A DNA stretch of 64,000 nucleotides, taken from JAHEFU01 sp041395205 (lineage in GTDB: Bacteria > 4484-113 > JAFGCY01). The notes below the pieces were generated by a model that was given only the letters and a program-made list of their open reading frames with translations, was not told where the DNA came from and searched no databases. The stretch lies in contig JAWLAZ010000001.1 of NCBI GenBank assembly GCA_041395205.1, positions 62,001 to 126,000 on the forward strand, given 5' to 3'. Both the position numbers and the translations under genes were made by a program. Positions 52,396 through 60,694 of the stretch are shown piece by piece. Positions within the stretch are counted from its first letter, which is position 1; every line of letters starts with the position of its first letter.

Positions 52396-54366
52396 CTAGC
52401 TGCCGATCAGCGTGCCCAGCGCCAGCTGCTCGATGCGGCGGTAGTACGTGCCCTCACCCTCGCCACGGTCCAGCGCAGCAGCCAGGCTCACGGCCGCCTT
52501 GCTGTCCGCCAGTTCAGCGGTGATGATCTGCCCCGGCTTCTCGCCGTCATAGGCCAGCGAGCTGAGCACGAGCAGGATCACGTCGTGGCGGCCCTCGATC
52601 AGCGGCAGGCGGATGAAGTGCGTGACGGCCATCCCGCTCAGGAACTCACCGAGCAGGCCATGCTGCTGCAGCAGCACCAGCAGTTCGGGTTCCACGAAGA
52701 TCCCGAGGCGGCCGCCGGGGTTGAGCAGCTTGATGGACTGATCGAGGTAGTTCGCCGCGAGGTTGGCATCCTGGGCGAAGATGTAGTTGCCGAGGATCAC
52801 GTCGAAGCGGTTCGGGATGTCGTTGTCATCGTTGGCCGTCTGGTTGAAGACCTCGGGCAGCTCGCTGAAGAAGTCCTTGCTGACGATGTAGGTATCGTCG
52901 AAGCCGCTCACGCGGCAGTTGATGCGCGCGGCTAGGGCCAGCACCTTGTCGGCCTCGATTCCGGTGTAGCGGTAGTTGATGAAGTGGTCGATCAGGTCCA
53001 TCTGGCTGACGATGAAGCGGTCGCGGGCCTTCTCGATCAGGGACTTCTCGGTCTGGGCGAGGCGGAAGCGCTGGCCGTCGGCCTGCACCACCTCGATGTT
53101 GCTGCCGTCATCCACGAGCGCCCAGGCTGCGTTCTCGAGGCGGTTCATCATCCAGCGCAGCATCTCGGTGGTCATGTTGCCCTCGAGGCAGGCGGGATGC
53201 AGGGTGTTGTCATTGATGCCCGGCTTGAGGATCGTGATCAGCAGGCGGTAGAACTCATTGGGGATCAGCACACGGTCACGGGTGTAGTTCAGGTACTTGA
53301 TGCGCAGGATGTCGTTGATCTTCTTCACCGAGAGCGGAGCGTTGACGATGCTGTCCTCATTCACGCCCACGGCCACCGTCTCATGCTCCAGCAGCTGGTC
53401 GATGAACTGCTGGATCTCCTCGCGCTCCCGCGGGGACAGGCCGCGCTCGCGGGCCGAGCTGTCCAGGTACTGGAAGCTGTTGACCCTGTCATCCTCGATT
53501 CCGGCATCCTGCAGCATGCGGTTCATGCGGGCCGCCAGGTCCTCGGGCCGCGCCGTGTCATCGCGCTGCTCCAGCACCTCCATGGCCTGCTTCTTGAGCG
53601 CCTTCTTCAGGCGGCTCTTGCCGGTCTGCAGTTCGCTGATGCTGCGCTTCTCCTCGGCCTTGAAGGCGCTCTGGGCATCCAGGAAACTGCCCTCCAGCAG
53701 GCTGTCGATGTCATCACTCTTCTCGGGCACGGCCATCACGGCGCTGCTCTTGACCTTCTCATCCTCCCTGGCCTTCATCAGCTCCTTGAGGAACCAGTTC
53801 TTGCGGTCCTGTCCGAAGCGCTTCCTGTTGTCACCCTTGAGATTGAGGATCACCTTGTCCTCAGCCAGCTTGGACTTCTCGACAACGGCCTTCAGCAGTT
53901 CCTTCTCCGACATCCCGTTGGGATGGCCGCGCAGGATCTCCTCGGCGAGGTCATTGCAGAGCACCCAGTCCTTCATGCCCCACCAGCTCTTCTGCTTGAC
54001 GAGGCCCGGGGCCTTCTCCAGGTCGACCACGACTGTATTGACCTTCCAGCCCAGCTTGCGGGCGATGCGGGAGCGCACGTCGCGCTCATACATCTGCGCC
54101 TGCTCCTCGCGCATCACCTGCTCGAGCACGCTGTACTCGGGCATCTTGTCGATGATGGTCTCCCACTTGCCGTCCTTCGTTTCCTTGAAGTAGGGCTGGC
54201 TCCTGAGCACAGGCAGCACGTAGCGTTCCCTGGCGCGCTCAATCTCAACCGGATGGATCATTTCGGCGTTGACCGCGGCGGCGATGTCGTCGAGCGCGGC
54301 CGGCTGGTTCTCGAACACGAAGCGGCGGATCACATCCACATTGCTCAGCACAGACTTGGTTGCCAT
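52396..54366 (-). CDS. DNA-binding protein with degenerate N6-adenine methyltransferase fold
   Basis: 656 aa. N-terminal winged-helix domain (1-70: PAALDDIAAAVNAEMIHPVE and PYFKETKDGKWE) and a second helix-turn-helix region (~138-200: EEILRGHPNGMSEKELLKAV, KGDNRKRFGQDRKNW), a coiled middle part, and a C-terminal class I methyltransferase fold. Motif I, usually DPACGSGGF, reads HPACLEGNM (391-399). Motif IV, usually NPP(F/Y) after DVIL, reads DVILGNYIF (523-531), so the catalytic Asn-Pro-Pro is lost; FDVIL and LLNPGGRLGIFVE still mark the fold. No restriction or specificity subunit nearby. Probably not a methylase; more likely a DNA- or SAM-sensing structural or regulatory protein. Confidence 0.78.
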   Translation of the reverse strand: MATKSVLSNVDVIRRFVFENQPAALDDIAAAVNAEMIHPVEIERARERYVLPVLRSQPYFKETKDGKWETIIDKMPEYSVLEQVMREEQAQMYERDVRSRIARKLGWKVNTVVVDLEKAPGLVKQKSWWGMKDWVLCNDLAEEILRGHPNGMSEKELLKAVVEKSKLAEDKVILNLKGDNRKRFGQDRKNWFLKELMKAREDEKVKSSAVMAVPEKSDDIDSLLEGSFLDAQSAFKAEEKRSISELQTGKSRLKKALKKQAMEVLEQRDDTARPEDLAARMNRMLQDAGIEDDRVNSFQYLDSSARERGLSPREREEIQQFIDQLLEHETVAVGVNEDSIVNAPLSVKKINDILRIKYLNYTRDRVLIPNEFYRLLITILKPGINDNTLHPACLEGNMTTEMLRWMMNRLENAAWALVDDGSNIEVVQADGQRFRLAQTEKSLIEKARDRFIVSQMDLIDHFINYRYTGIEADKVLALAARINCRVSGFDDTYIVSKDFFSELPEVFNQTANDDNDIPNRFDVILGNYIFAQDANLAANYLDQSIKLLNPGGRLGIFVEPELLVLLQQHGLLGEFLSGMAVTHFIRLPLIEGRHDVILLVLSSLAYDGEKPGQIITAELADSKAAVSLAAALDRGEGEGTYYRRIEQLALGTLIGS

Positions 54367-54509
54367 CGTTTTTCCGTTCCTTTCAGATCGCAGGCCCGAT
54401 CCGTGGACCGGGCCCTTGACTGGTCAGTTTATGCGCGCGCAAGCGCGTCCCCCACGGGGGAACCTCAACATAATTGTAGTACATATTACTTATATTGTGA
54501 AGAAAGGGA

Positions 54510-54787
54510 GCTACCCGCTTCAGCGGTAGTGGGCAATCGGAGGCCCGATGTCAGTCGGGCAACGGGAGGTCCGGAGCAATCCGGGCAATGGGAGGTCCGG
54601 AGCAATCCGGACAATGGGAGCTACCCGCTTCAGCGGTAGCGGGCAAAAGGAGGTCCGGAGCAATCCGGACAACGGAGGTGCGGCGCAAGTCATGCAACAG
54701 GTTTCGGGTTTCCGGTTTCGGGTTTCGGCAATCGGAGCTACCCGCTTCAGCGGTAGCGTGCAAGCGGAGGCCTGATGTCAGTCAGGC
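54510..54787 (+). repeat. Array of about nine RNA-like hairpins
   Basis: Successive units of GGGAG or GGAG, a hairpin and GGGCAA/GGACAA: GCTAC-C-CGC-TTCA-GCG-GTAGC at ~54510, 54620 and 54737; GCCCGA-TGTCAG-TCGGGC at 54543; GTCCGGA-GCAA-TCCGGGC at 54569; GTCCGGA-GCAA-TCCGGAC at 54595 and 54653; a weaker GTGCGGC-GCAA unit at 54679; and GCCTGA-TGTCAG-TCAGGC at 54770. The first and last TGTCAG hairpins differ by one compensated base pair. The array fills the 485-bp gap between the methyltransferase-like gene and the serine hydrolase; the rest of the gap shows no gene. Confidence 0.85.
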
Positions 54788-54851
54788 GAGTAAGCAATGA
54801 ATACTGAGCAATGAAGAATGAGCCAGACTCGCGTCGAGCTCATCATGCTCC

Positions 54852-55967
54852 TCACTCCCCTCTCAGCACCGCTGTCAATTCATCGCCAATTCCGTTAAGG
54901 CCCTGGCTGCCCAGTGAGCTGAAGATGATCAGGGTTTCGCCAGTCTCCGGGTCGAAGCGCCACAGCGCGCGGTTGCCCGGCGTCGTGCCATTGTGGCCAT
55001 ACATCCAGCGCTGGCCATCGAAGCGCTTCGAAATCCCCAGGCCGTAGGAATAGGCTTCGCCGTTGGCAGTCTGGCCGGTGTCAATGAAGTCCGTCAGCTC
55101 GGCGAACTGTGTCTCATCAAGCAGCGATCCTTCGCGCAGCAGCTCGGAGAAGTACCAGAGATCCTGCGAGGAGGCATAGAGCCCGCCGGCGCTGCGCCCC
55201 ATCCCCGGCATGTCCCAGCCGGAAATGTCCAGCACTTCGCCGTTGACAATGTAATGCGCGGGCATGCGCCGGCAGCCCCAGGGCTCTTCCCAGAGCGTGG
55301 TCTGTGCCAGCTCCAGCGGGCCCAGCACATGCTCCGGCAGCAGCCAGTCATAATCGCGGCCTGTGGCTCTTTCCATTGCCAGCGCCGCCAGCCAGAAGTT
55401 GGCATTGCTGTACTGGTAGCCCTGCCCCGGCTCGAACTGCAGCGGACGCGTACTGACGCTGGCCAGCAGCATTTCGTGGCTGAGTTTCGGCTGTTCCCCC
55501 AGCAGCAGGCGTGCCGCTGGCAGCACGAAGGCATAGTGCTCCTCTCTGGCGAGGTGGTAGGGCAGGCCGCTGCGGTGGGACATCAGGGTGCGCAGCGTGA
55601 CATTCCCCAGCTCGGCCTCGCTGAACATGTCGTCAATCTCAGGGATGTAGTTTGCCAGCGGAGCATCGAGGTCGAGCGTCCCGGCTTCCTGCAGCTCCAG
55701 GGCCAGCACGGCGGTGAAGCATTTGGTGATGCTGCCCAGCGGCCAGATGGCAACTTCGCCTTCCGCAAGCCCGGGATCACCGTGCCAGAGACTGACCTGC
55801 GTGCCTGTGCTGTCAACGTAGAACGCCTCAGCCAGCGGTATCCGCCTTTCAGCGCACTTGCTGTCAAACAGGTCCCCGGCCCGCCGGTAGGCATTTTCGG
55901 CATGAGCGCTGCCAGTCATGCACAGGAGCAGCAGACAGGCGAACAGGCAGTGCTTTGGCTGATTCAC
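54852..55967 (-). CDS. Exported serine hydrolase, beta-lactamase (class C) family
   Basis: 371 aa with a signal peptide ending GSAHA. Penicillin-binding-protein fold: SITK at 79-82 gives the nucleophile S79 and K82; YSN at 186-188 is the second motif; HNGTTPGN takes the place of the KTG box near 320. Such proteins include DD-peptidases, esterases and EstB-like lipases more often than true lactamases; no claim of antibiotic resistance. Last of a two-gene unit, overlapping the 117-aa gene by 4 bp (ATGA). Confidence 0.9.
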   Translation of the reverse strand: MNQPKHCLFACLLLLCMTGSAHAENAYRRAGDLFDSKCAERRIPLAEAFYVDSTGTQVSLWHGDPGLAEGEVAIWPLGSITKCFTAVLALELQEAGTLDLDAPLANYIPEIDDMFSEAELGNVTLRTLMSHRSGLPYHLAREEHYAFVLPAARLLLGEQPKLSHEMLLASVSTRPLQFEPGQGYQYSNANFWLAALAMERATGRDYDWLLPEHVLGPLELAQTTLWEEPWGCRRMPAHYIVNGEVLDISGWDMPGMGRSAGGLYASSQDLWYFSELLREGSLLDETQFAELTDFIDTGQTANGEAYSYGLGISKRFDGQRWMYGHNGTTPGNRALWRFDPETGETLIIFSSLGSQGLNGIGDELTAVLRGE

Positions 55968-56317
55968 TGGTCCTCCCCGAAGCGGGGCAGCTGCCCCAGT
56001 TCCTGCAGTTCCAGCACAAGCAGGTGATCCATGAACATCGGGCCGTGGAAGGAGATATGCCCCTCCACCGCATTCACCTGAATGTCCTCGAAGTAGTACT
56101 GGTAGACGCTCTCAATCTCATACTTGAGCGGTTCGGCGGAGAAGCTGGCCTGGGTCCAGTGCACGCGGCCACTGTCCTGGAAGCGCGCACGCATCATTGA
56201 CTCGCAGATTTCGCGGCCGTCCGGGTTCTGCTGGCGCAGCGTGCCATCCTTGAGGATCCGCCGGAATTCGATCGCGGTTTCCGTGATCAACACTGCGCTG
56301 ACTTCATAGATCATCAA
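55964..56317 (-). CDS. Hypothetical protein coupled to serine hydrolase
   Basis: 117 aa, cytoplasmic by appearance (no signal peptide). Alternating beta pattern MMIYEVSAVLITETAIEFRR and a long acidic C-terminus (VLELQELGQLPRFGEDQ). The stop overlaps the serine hydrolase start. Not recognised. Confidence 0.68.
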   Translation of the reverse strand: MMIYEVSAVLITETAIEFRRILKDGTLRQQNPDGREICESMMRARFQDSGRVHWTQASFSAEPLKYEIESVYQYYFEDIQVNAVEGHISFHGPMFMDHLLVLELQELGQLPRFGEDQ

Positions 56318-56416
56318 TTAGATAGTAAGGCAGGTAGTAGAAAGTAGATAACAGAGGGCAGACCACGATGTTCGCAAACAGAGTCTGCTCCCTGCTTTCT
56401 GCTATATGATTCAGAC

Positions 56417-56701
56417 ATGGCTGGGCCAATCAGCATGCGCGTCAGTGTCAGCGGCAAGGTGCAGGGTGTGTTCTACCGCGCCACCGTGCAGGACTGGGCC
56501 CAGGAACTCAGTGTGAAGGGCTGGGTGCGTAATGAACCGGATGGTTCAGTTTCCGCCTTGCTCCAGCATCAGCATAAAGCCGTGCTGGATGAAATGCTCA
56601 GGCGGATGTGGCAGGGACCGCCCAAGGCTGTGGTACTCACGCTGCACAGCGAACAGCTCGAAGCCCAGCTCCAGTATGACGAATTCTCAGTACTGCGCTG
56701 A
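56417..56701 (+). CDS. acyP: Acylphosphatase
   Basis: 94 aa. Hydrolyses acyl phosphates. SGKVQGVFYRATVQDWAQEL contains the phosphate-binding loop with catalytic arginine (FYR), and VKGWVRNEPDGSV the catalytic asparagine region. Length and pattern are typical; single-gene unit. Confidence 0.95.
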   Translation: MAGPISMRVSVSGKVQGVFYRATVQDWAQELSVKGWVRNEPDGSVSALLQHQHKAVLDEMLRRMWQGPPKAVVLTLHSEQLEAQLQYDEFSVLR

Positions 56702-56724
56702 ACTGAACTGCTTAGCGAAGCGGC

Positions 56725-57504
56725 TCAGGAGTTTTCCAGGCGGCTGATTGCGCTGTAGATGCTCTCGTGACAGCGCTCGTGCGCCTGCAGGTGCAGCTTC
56801 CAGTTCTCGAGAGGGATCAGCTCATGCTCGAGGCAGCACTGCCACAGCGCTCCGTCGAGTGCCTGCCAGTCGCCGTAGTTGCGTGCCGCCCGTAGTAGTT
56901 CCGCCAGCTGCTCCGGACGAGCCCGTTCTTCCAGCAGAGCCAGGCTCAACTGCCTGAACAGCAATACAAACCGAGTGATTGGTTTTGCATCAAATGAGCG
57001 TGCCAGACAGCAGGCCTGCATCGCCAGCGCGCTATTGCGGCTGATCAGCGCTTCCTGCAGCATGGCCTCCACAAGCAGGCCGTCGGCACCATGCTCTGCG
57101 CGCAGCCCGCGCCGTGGCTCCAGCCGCGAAAGGCTGTCCGCCTCCAGCATCCCGGCCTGCAACAGCAGGATAGCCGCGATGTAGCGGCAGCGCAGCGCAG
57201 TCTGTTGCAGCTCTGCATCCGGATCCGGCAGTTCGCAGTTGTCACACAGGAGTTTCCAGGCCTGGCGGGCCTGCTGCGGGGAACAGAGGTAGACAGCGGC
57301 GCGCACATCCAGCAGCAGCAGCTCGAAGAGCATGCTGCGGGCAACATTACTGCCCCGCGGACAGTTCTGCAGCTCGGCCACGGCCTGCAGACGCAGACGG
57401 CTGTAGCCCTCGGGATCCGGATGGTTCAGCAGTTCGTGCAGTTGGGCACGGAGCAGCGGCCAGTCCAGCTCGCTGGCCTGCCCCTCAATGGCTTTCTGGT
57501 TCAT
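56725..57504 (-). CDS. Alpha-helical protein of unknown function
   Basis: 259 aa, rich in Leu, Ala and Gln; appears wholly helical, possibly a TPR/HEAT-like solenoid (LFELLLLDVRAAVYLCSPQQ, RFVLLFRQLSLALLEERARP). Converges on acylphosphatase with 23 bp between stops. No family recognised. The following 226-bp gap (57505-57730) shows no gene. Confidence 0.72.
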   Translation of the reverse strand: MNQKAIEGQASELDWPLLRAQLHELLNHPDPEGYSRLRLQAVAELQNCPRGSNVARSMLFELLLLDVRAAVYLCSPQQARQAWKLLCDNCELPDPDAELQQTALRCRYIAAILLLQAGMLEADSLSRLEPRRGLRAEHGADGLLVEAMLQEALISRNSALAMQACCLARSFDAKPITRFVLLFRQLSLALLEERARPEQLAELLRAARNYGDWQALDGALWQCCLEHELIPLENWKLHLQAHERCHESIYSAISRLENS

Positions 57505-57730
57505 GCAATGGGAATGCTTAATGGTTTATTTGCGTGCCGATACGTGTCCCGGGCCATTATGCCATTTACCGGGACTGACTGCCAGTCCAGTAAACGGGAA
57601 GTGCCGCTGGCCCGGGGAGAATACGCCTGATGCCGGTAGCGTGTCATATCAGGGGACGCTGTGCTGTTATATTGGTTACGGAGTCGGGGGTCATCATGAA
57701 CTGCAGCACAGCACGCGGGGAGAATGAGAT

Positions 57731-58360
57731 ATGGGCAAGCCGACACGCTGTCCGGAATGCGGGGCTGAAGCCAGCCTGCGGCTCGGGGAACTGAGCTGTG
57801 CACAGTGCGGCTACAACCGTCTGCAGGCCCTGCCTCCCTCAGGAACATCCCAGCACTACGTCCAGCAGGGCCGGCCCGGGCGCAGTTCCGGCCTGCCGGC
57901 CGACGACCCGCTGATCCGCGGCGGCAGCGGCGACACACCCTCCGGCCAGCTCTGGCGCCTGCAGGGCGGACGCAGTGCACGGCTCAAACTGAGCTACGGC
58001 GACGCCGGTCCCAGCACCGCGGAGCTGGGGGCCTTCATCGCCTGCTTCTTCTGCACCACCGTGCTGATGCAGTACGCCGTGGCCAGCATCTTCCAGCTGC
58101 CGGGTCTCGGCGTGGGCGGAATTGTCAGCGCGCTGTTCATGACCGGGGTGCTGGCCTTCACCCTCAGTCAGCAGCTGGCCTGCATGAAGGGCTTCTTCAT
58201 GCTGATTTCCTTCATGATCGCGGCCATGAGCCTGTTCATGATCTGGAAGGCTGTCAACATCCATGACTGGCTGAGTGTGGCCTTCAGCTTCGTGGAGTTC
58301 GGCCTGAGCGGCTGGTTATTCTCCATTCTCTACCGCCAGAATATCAACGAAGGGCTCTAG
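57731..58360 (+). CDS. Zinc-ribbon membrane protein
   Basis: 209 aa. Zinc ribbon RCPECG...LSCAQCGYNR at the N-terminus, a disordered linker to ~95, then four transmembrane segments (FIACFFCTTVLMQYAVASIF, GIVSALFMTGVLAFTL, MLISFMIAAMSLFMIWKAV, FVEFGLSGWLFSILY). GGGAG about 8 nt before the ATG. Same plan as the protein at 49151, though little identity outside the ribbon. Confidence 0.78.
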   Translation: MGKPTRCPECGAEASLRLGELSCAQCGYNRLQALPPSGTSQHYVQQGRPGRSSGLPADDPLIRGGSGDTPSGQLWRLQGGRSARLKLSYGDAGPSTAELGAFIACFFCTTVLMQYAVASIFQLPGLGVGGIVSALFMTGVLAFTLSQQLACMKGFFMLISFMIAAMSLFMIWKAVNIHDWLSVAFSFVEFGLSGWLFSILYRQNINEGL

Positions 58361-58388
58361 TCCCCTGCTGCTCTGGCATAATCAGCGC

Positions 58389-58754
58389 ATGTCACGCAGT
58401 GCTGGTGGCCGCAGGCCGCGGCTGGATATCGAAGTCCCGGAAAGCTGGCTGGCGATCTACGCCGTGGTCAGGCGCATCCCGAAGGGCAAGGTGGCGAGCT
58501 ACGGCCAGGTGGCTCTGCTCGCCGGCCTGCCGCGCGCCGCGCGCCTGGCCGGTACGGCGCTGTTCCACGGCCCGGCTGAGCTGGTGTCGAAGATCCCCTG
58601 GCAGCGGGTGGTGAATGCCGCCGGGCGGATCAGTTACAGCGAGGCCCGCAATGGCAGTGACCACCGCCAGCGCGAAATGCTGGAGAAAGAGGGGATCGAG
58701 TTCACACCAGCCGGTGTGATCAGGATGTCGAAGTACGGCTGGGACGGCAAGTAG
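58389..58754 (+). CDS. Alkyltransferase-like (ATL) DNA damage protein
   Basis: 121 aa. MGMT-type DNA-binding domain with the active-site motif changed from PCHR to PWQR (W71 in IPWQRVVNA), the mark of ATL proteins, which bind O6-alkylguanine without removing it and hand it to nucleotide excision repair. KVASYGQVALLAGLPRAAR gives the recognition helix with arginine finger. 28 bp after the zinc-ribbon gene on the same strand. Confidence 0.92.
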   Translation: MSRSAGGRRPRLDIEVPESWLAIYAVVRRIPKGKVASYGQVALLAGLPRAARLAGTALFHGPAELVSKIPWQRVVNAAGRISYSEARNGSDHRQREMLEKEGIEFTPAGVIRMSKYGWDGK

Positions 58755-58792
58755 GGAATCAGGGACCGGGGACCTCGGATCAGGGGTCCATC

Positions 58793-58862
58793 CAGGACTT
58801 GGGTAACAGTCCAGGCTCAGGACATGGGTAACGGTCGAGACTCAGGACATAGGTAACGTTTC
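58793..58862 (+). repeat. Three 25-bp direct repeats upstream of the sigma-like gene
   Basis: CAGGACTTGGGTAACAGTC (58793), CAGGACATGGGTAACGGTC (58818) and CAGGACATAGGTAACGTTTC (58843), at exact 25-bp spacing, ending 135 bp before the sigma-like start. They follow a GGGACC repeat (58757-58790). Could be protein-binding iterons or the debris of an insertion-sequence end; no transposase seen. Confidence 0.7.
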
Positions 58863-58997
58863 AATTGAACTATTAGTTGCTCTGATACGCTGCCGATCCC
58901 CGGTCCCTTTACTCAGAGGAAAATCCTCCGTAATTTCCGCCGGATCTGTCGCATTTCTCACCATTTGCATGTCTGCATATCTGAGATGTTGTTTCCC

Positions 58998-59765
58998 ATG
59001 CGTCGCCGGCCGGAGCTGACTCTGCGTGAGATCCGCTGGCTGCTGCGCGAATCCGTGCAGGAAATGCACAGCCCGCGCTCGCGGATCCGCATGGCGGGCC
59101 AGCGTCTGGATGAGCTGCGGATGCGGCTCAGGGGCCGCGATACCCGTGATCCGCTGGTGGCGGAGCTCTTCCGCGAATTCGCCGCCTGCATCACCCGCGA
59201 GCTGCCGGCCCTGACCTCCCTGCCGGCCCTCCGTCGCCTCACGGACAGCCGCGAGGAATGTGATGATGCGGCAGCCGCCGGGATTGCCTCACTCTGGCGC
59301 TACATGCTGCGCAACCATGGCAGCGGTGAGGAGCCCCTGTTCCGGGACTGCGCCTGGGCCTATCTGGGACGCTGCATCGTGAATGAGGCGCGCGACATGC
59401 TGCGCCTGAAGATTGAGCAGCGGGAGAATGAGCAGCAGCTCGAGGCCGCCGAAAGCCTCGCTGCCATGGGCAGCGGCAGTGGTGCCGGCGGACTGGCTGA
59501 ACTGTTCTTCTGGTGCCGGCTGGCGATCGCCGGAGAGACACGCACACGCAACCGCGAAATCATCGTGCTGCGCCTGATGCAGCTCTGGCTGGCCGGCGAG
59601 GGCTACAACTGCCGGCTGGAGGAGGTGCGCAGCGTGCTGGGGGAAATGGATATCGAGATCCGCGAACATGCCCTGCGCCAGCAGGTCAACCGGTTGGTTG
59701 CACGGATGCACAGCCGGGTCAGCGCTGATCGGGAAGCCGTTACCGGCCTGGAGGGCCAGGTATGA
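58998..59765 (+). CDS. Putative divergent ECF-like sigma factor
   Basis: 255 aa from ATG (58998). The middle part resembles sigma region 2: DDAAAAGIASLWRYMLRN followed by FRDCAWAYLGRCIVNEARDM LR-type ending, in the arrangement DD..L..WR...F..W....N..R. The C-terminal part (NREIIVLRLMQLWLAGEGYN, LRQQVNRLVARMH) could be region 4. The N-terminal ~85 residues (LREIRWLLRESVQEMHSPRS) are extra. Overlap by 4 bp (ATGA) with a one-helix membrane protein supports a sigma/anti-sigma pair. Assignment is inference. Confidence 0.5.
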   Translation: MRRRPELTLREIRWLLRESVQEMHSPRSRIRMAGQRLDELRMRLRGRDTRDPLVAELFREFAACITRELPALTSLPALRRLTDSREECDDAAAAGIASLWRYMLRNHGSGEEPLFRDCAWAYLGRCIVNEARDMLRLKIEQRENEQQLEAAESLAAMGSGSGAGGLAELFFWCRLAIAGETRTRNREIIVLRLMQLWLAGEGYNCRLEEVRSVLGEMDIEIREHALRQQVNRLVARMHSRVSADREAVTGLEGQV

Positions 59766-60166
59766 ATCTGCATAACAATGAAGTCATGAGGGAGGCCCTG
59801 CCTCCGCTGGACAGCCAGGCCGGACTGGAAGCACGTCTGCTGCGCCTGATGGAAGTCAGCCTGGCCCAGGAGCAGCGCAGCCGCTGTGAGCTGGACAGCA
59901 GCCTCAGGCCCCTGAGCCCTCAGCAGCTCAGGCGCAATGCCGTCACCGAACTGATGCTGCATGCCGAGGAAGGTTACTTCGACCATATGAACAGCCTCGT
60001 GAAGCGCTCAGCGATGTACACCGCGAGCGTCGTGGCCTTCGCACTCGGGATGATGCTGATTAGCGGCGGACCGCAGGACGTGGCCTCCGGCACGCATCTG
60101 AAGCTCGGTTGCACGGTGCCGGCCAAGCTGCACCTGACGAGCTCCGCCAACTGGAACATCGACTGA
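59762..60166 (+). CDS. One-helix membrane protein, putative anti-sigma factor
   Basis: 134 aa. A soluble N-terminal helical part (ARLLRLMEVSLAQEQRSRCE, RNAVTELMLHAEEGYFDHMN), one transmembrane helix (SAMYTASVVAFALGMMLISG) near residue 95, and a short external tail with a single Cys. No HxxxCxxC zinc motif, so not a classic ZAS protein. Co-translated with the sigma-like gene; that coupling is the main reason for the call. Confidence 0.5.
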   Translation: MNLHNNEVMREALPPLDSQAGLEARLLRLMEVSLAQEQRSRCELDSSLRPLSPQQLRRNAVTELMLHAEEGYFDHMNSLVKRSAMYTASVVAFALGMMLISGGPQDVASGTHLKLGCTVPAKLHLTSSANWNID

Positions 60167-60202
60167 GCGAAAGCGAAGTCATGGTTGTCCGGCAGACTTG
60201 GA

Positions 60203-60421
60203 TCAGGTGATAACTGATTCCGTACCTACAACCGTTGCGGGTTTCGGTATCGGAAAACCATCTTCCCTCAAGCCAGCCAGGTGCAGCTCCAGTGATTCAC
60301 GAAACAATTTCTTCAATTCGTCCAGACTTTCAGCTGCTGCAATACATCCAGGTACATCAGGAGAGTACGCAGACCAGTTGGCCTCTCCCTTTTCATAGAT
60401 AACTGTGTAACTCACTTCCAT
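60203..60421 (-). CDS. hicB: HicB-type antitoxin
   Basis: 72 aa. YTVIYEKGEANWSAYSPDVP and GCIAAAESLDELKKLFRESL are the partial RNase-H-like HicB fold; the C-terminal ~15 residues are too short for a helix-turn-helix. ATG at 60421 lies 2 nt after the hicA stop. Neutralises HicA. Confidence 0.93.
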   Translation of the reverse strand: MEVSYTVIYEKGEANWSAYSPDVPGCIAAAESLDELKKLFRESLELHLAGLREDGFPIPKPATVVGTESVIT

Positions 60422-60423
60422 AG

Positions 60424-60627
60424 TCAACGGTCCTCAAGTCCTGCCTGCCTGAAAATACTTTTAAGTGTACCCGGATGGATGTCCTCTGACATTTTTCCTG
60501 AGACTGTAACGCGTCCAGACTTACTTGGATGCTTGAATTGTCTATGGCTTCCGCGAGTCACAACAAGATACCAACCATCATCCTTAAGCAGCCGCAGTAC
60601 TTCCCGAACTTTCAATGATCTGACCAT
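60424..60627 (-). CDS. hicA: HicA-type mRNA interferase toxin
   Basis: 67 aa. dsRBD-like fold with the signature LKDDGWYLVVTRGSHRQFKH; the histidine of GSHRQF is the catalytic residue. ATG at 60627 with AGGG 6 nt upstream; the longer frame from 60660 adds unrelated residues. Cuts mRNA when not bound by HicB. Toxin before antitoxin, the usual HicAB order. Confidence 0.93.
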   Translation of the reverse strand: MVRSLKVREVLRLLKDDGWYLVVTRGSHRQFKHPSKSGRVTVSGKMSEDIHPGTLKSIFRQAGLEDR

Positions 60628-60694
60628 GAACCCTATCAGTTTTGCACACGATCCGGTCACTACAGATCAGCTGTATCCAGTCTGGTACAAGGTG

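Noticed and set aside
54510..54787. CRISPR array
   Set aside because: Units are hairpins of several classes with tiny, similar gaps; there are no constant repeats with unique 30-40 nt spacers and no cas genes.
54852..55967. True antibiotic beta-lactamase
   Set aside because: Motifs fit the broad serine hydrolase/DD-peptidase family; no feature specific to AmpC and no regulator nearby.
58998..59765. Phage or plasmid regulator as part of a prophage
   Set aside because: No integrase, terminase, capsid or tail genes anywhere in the window.
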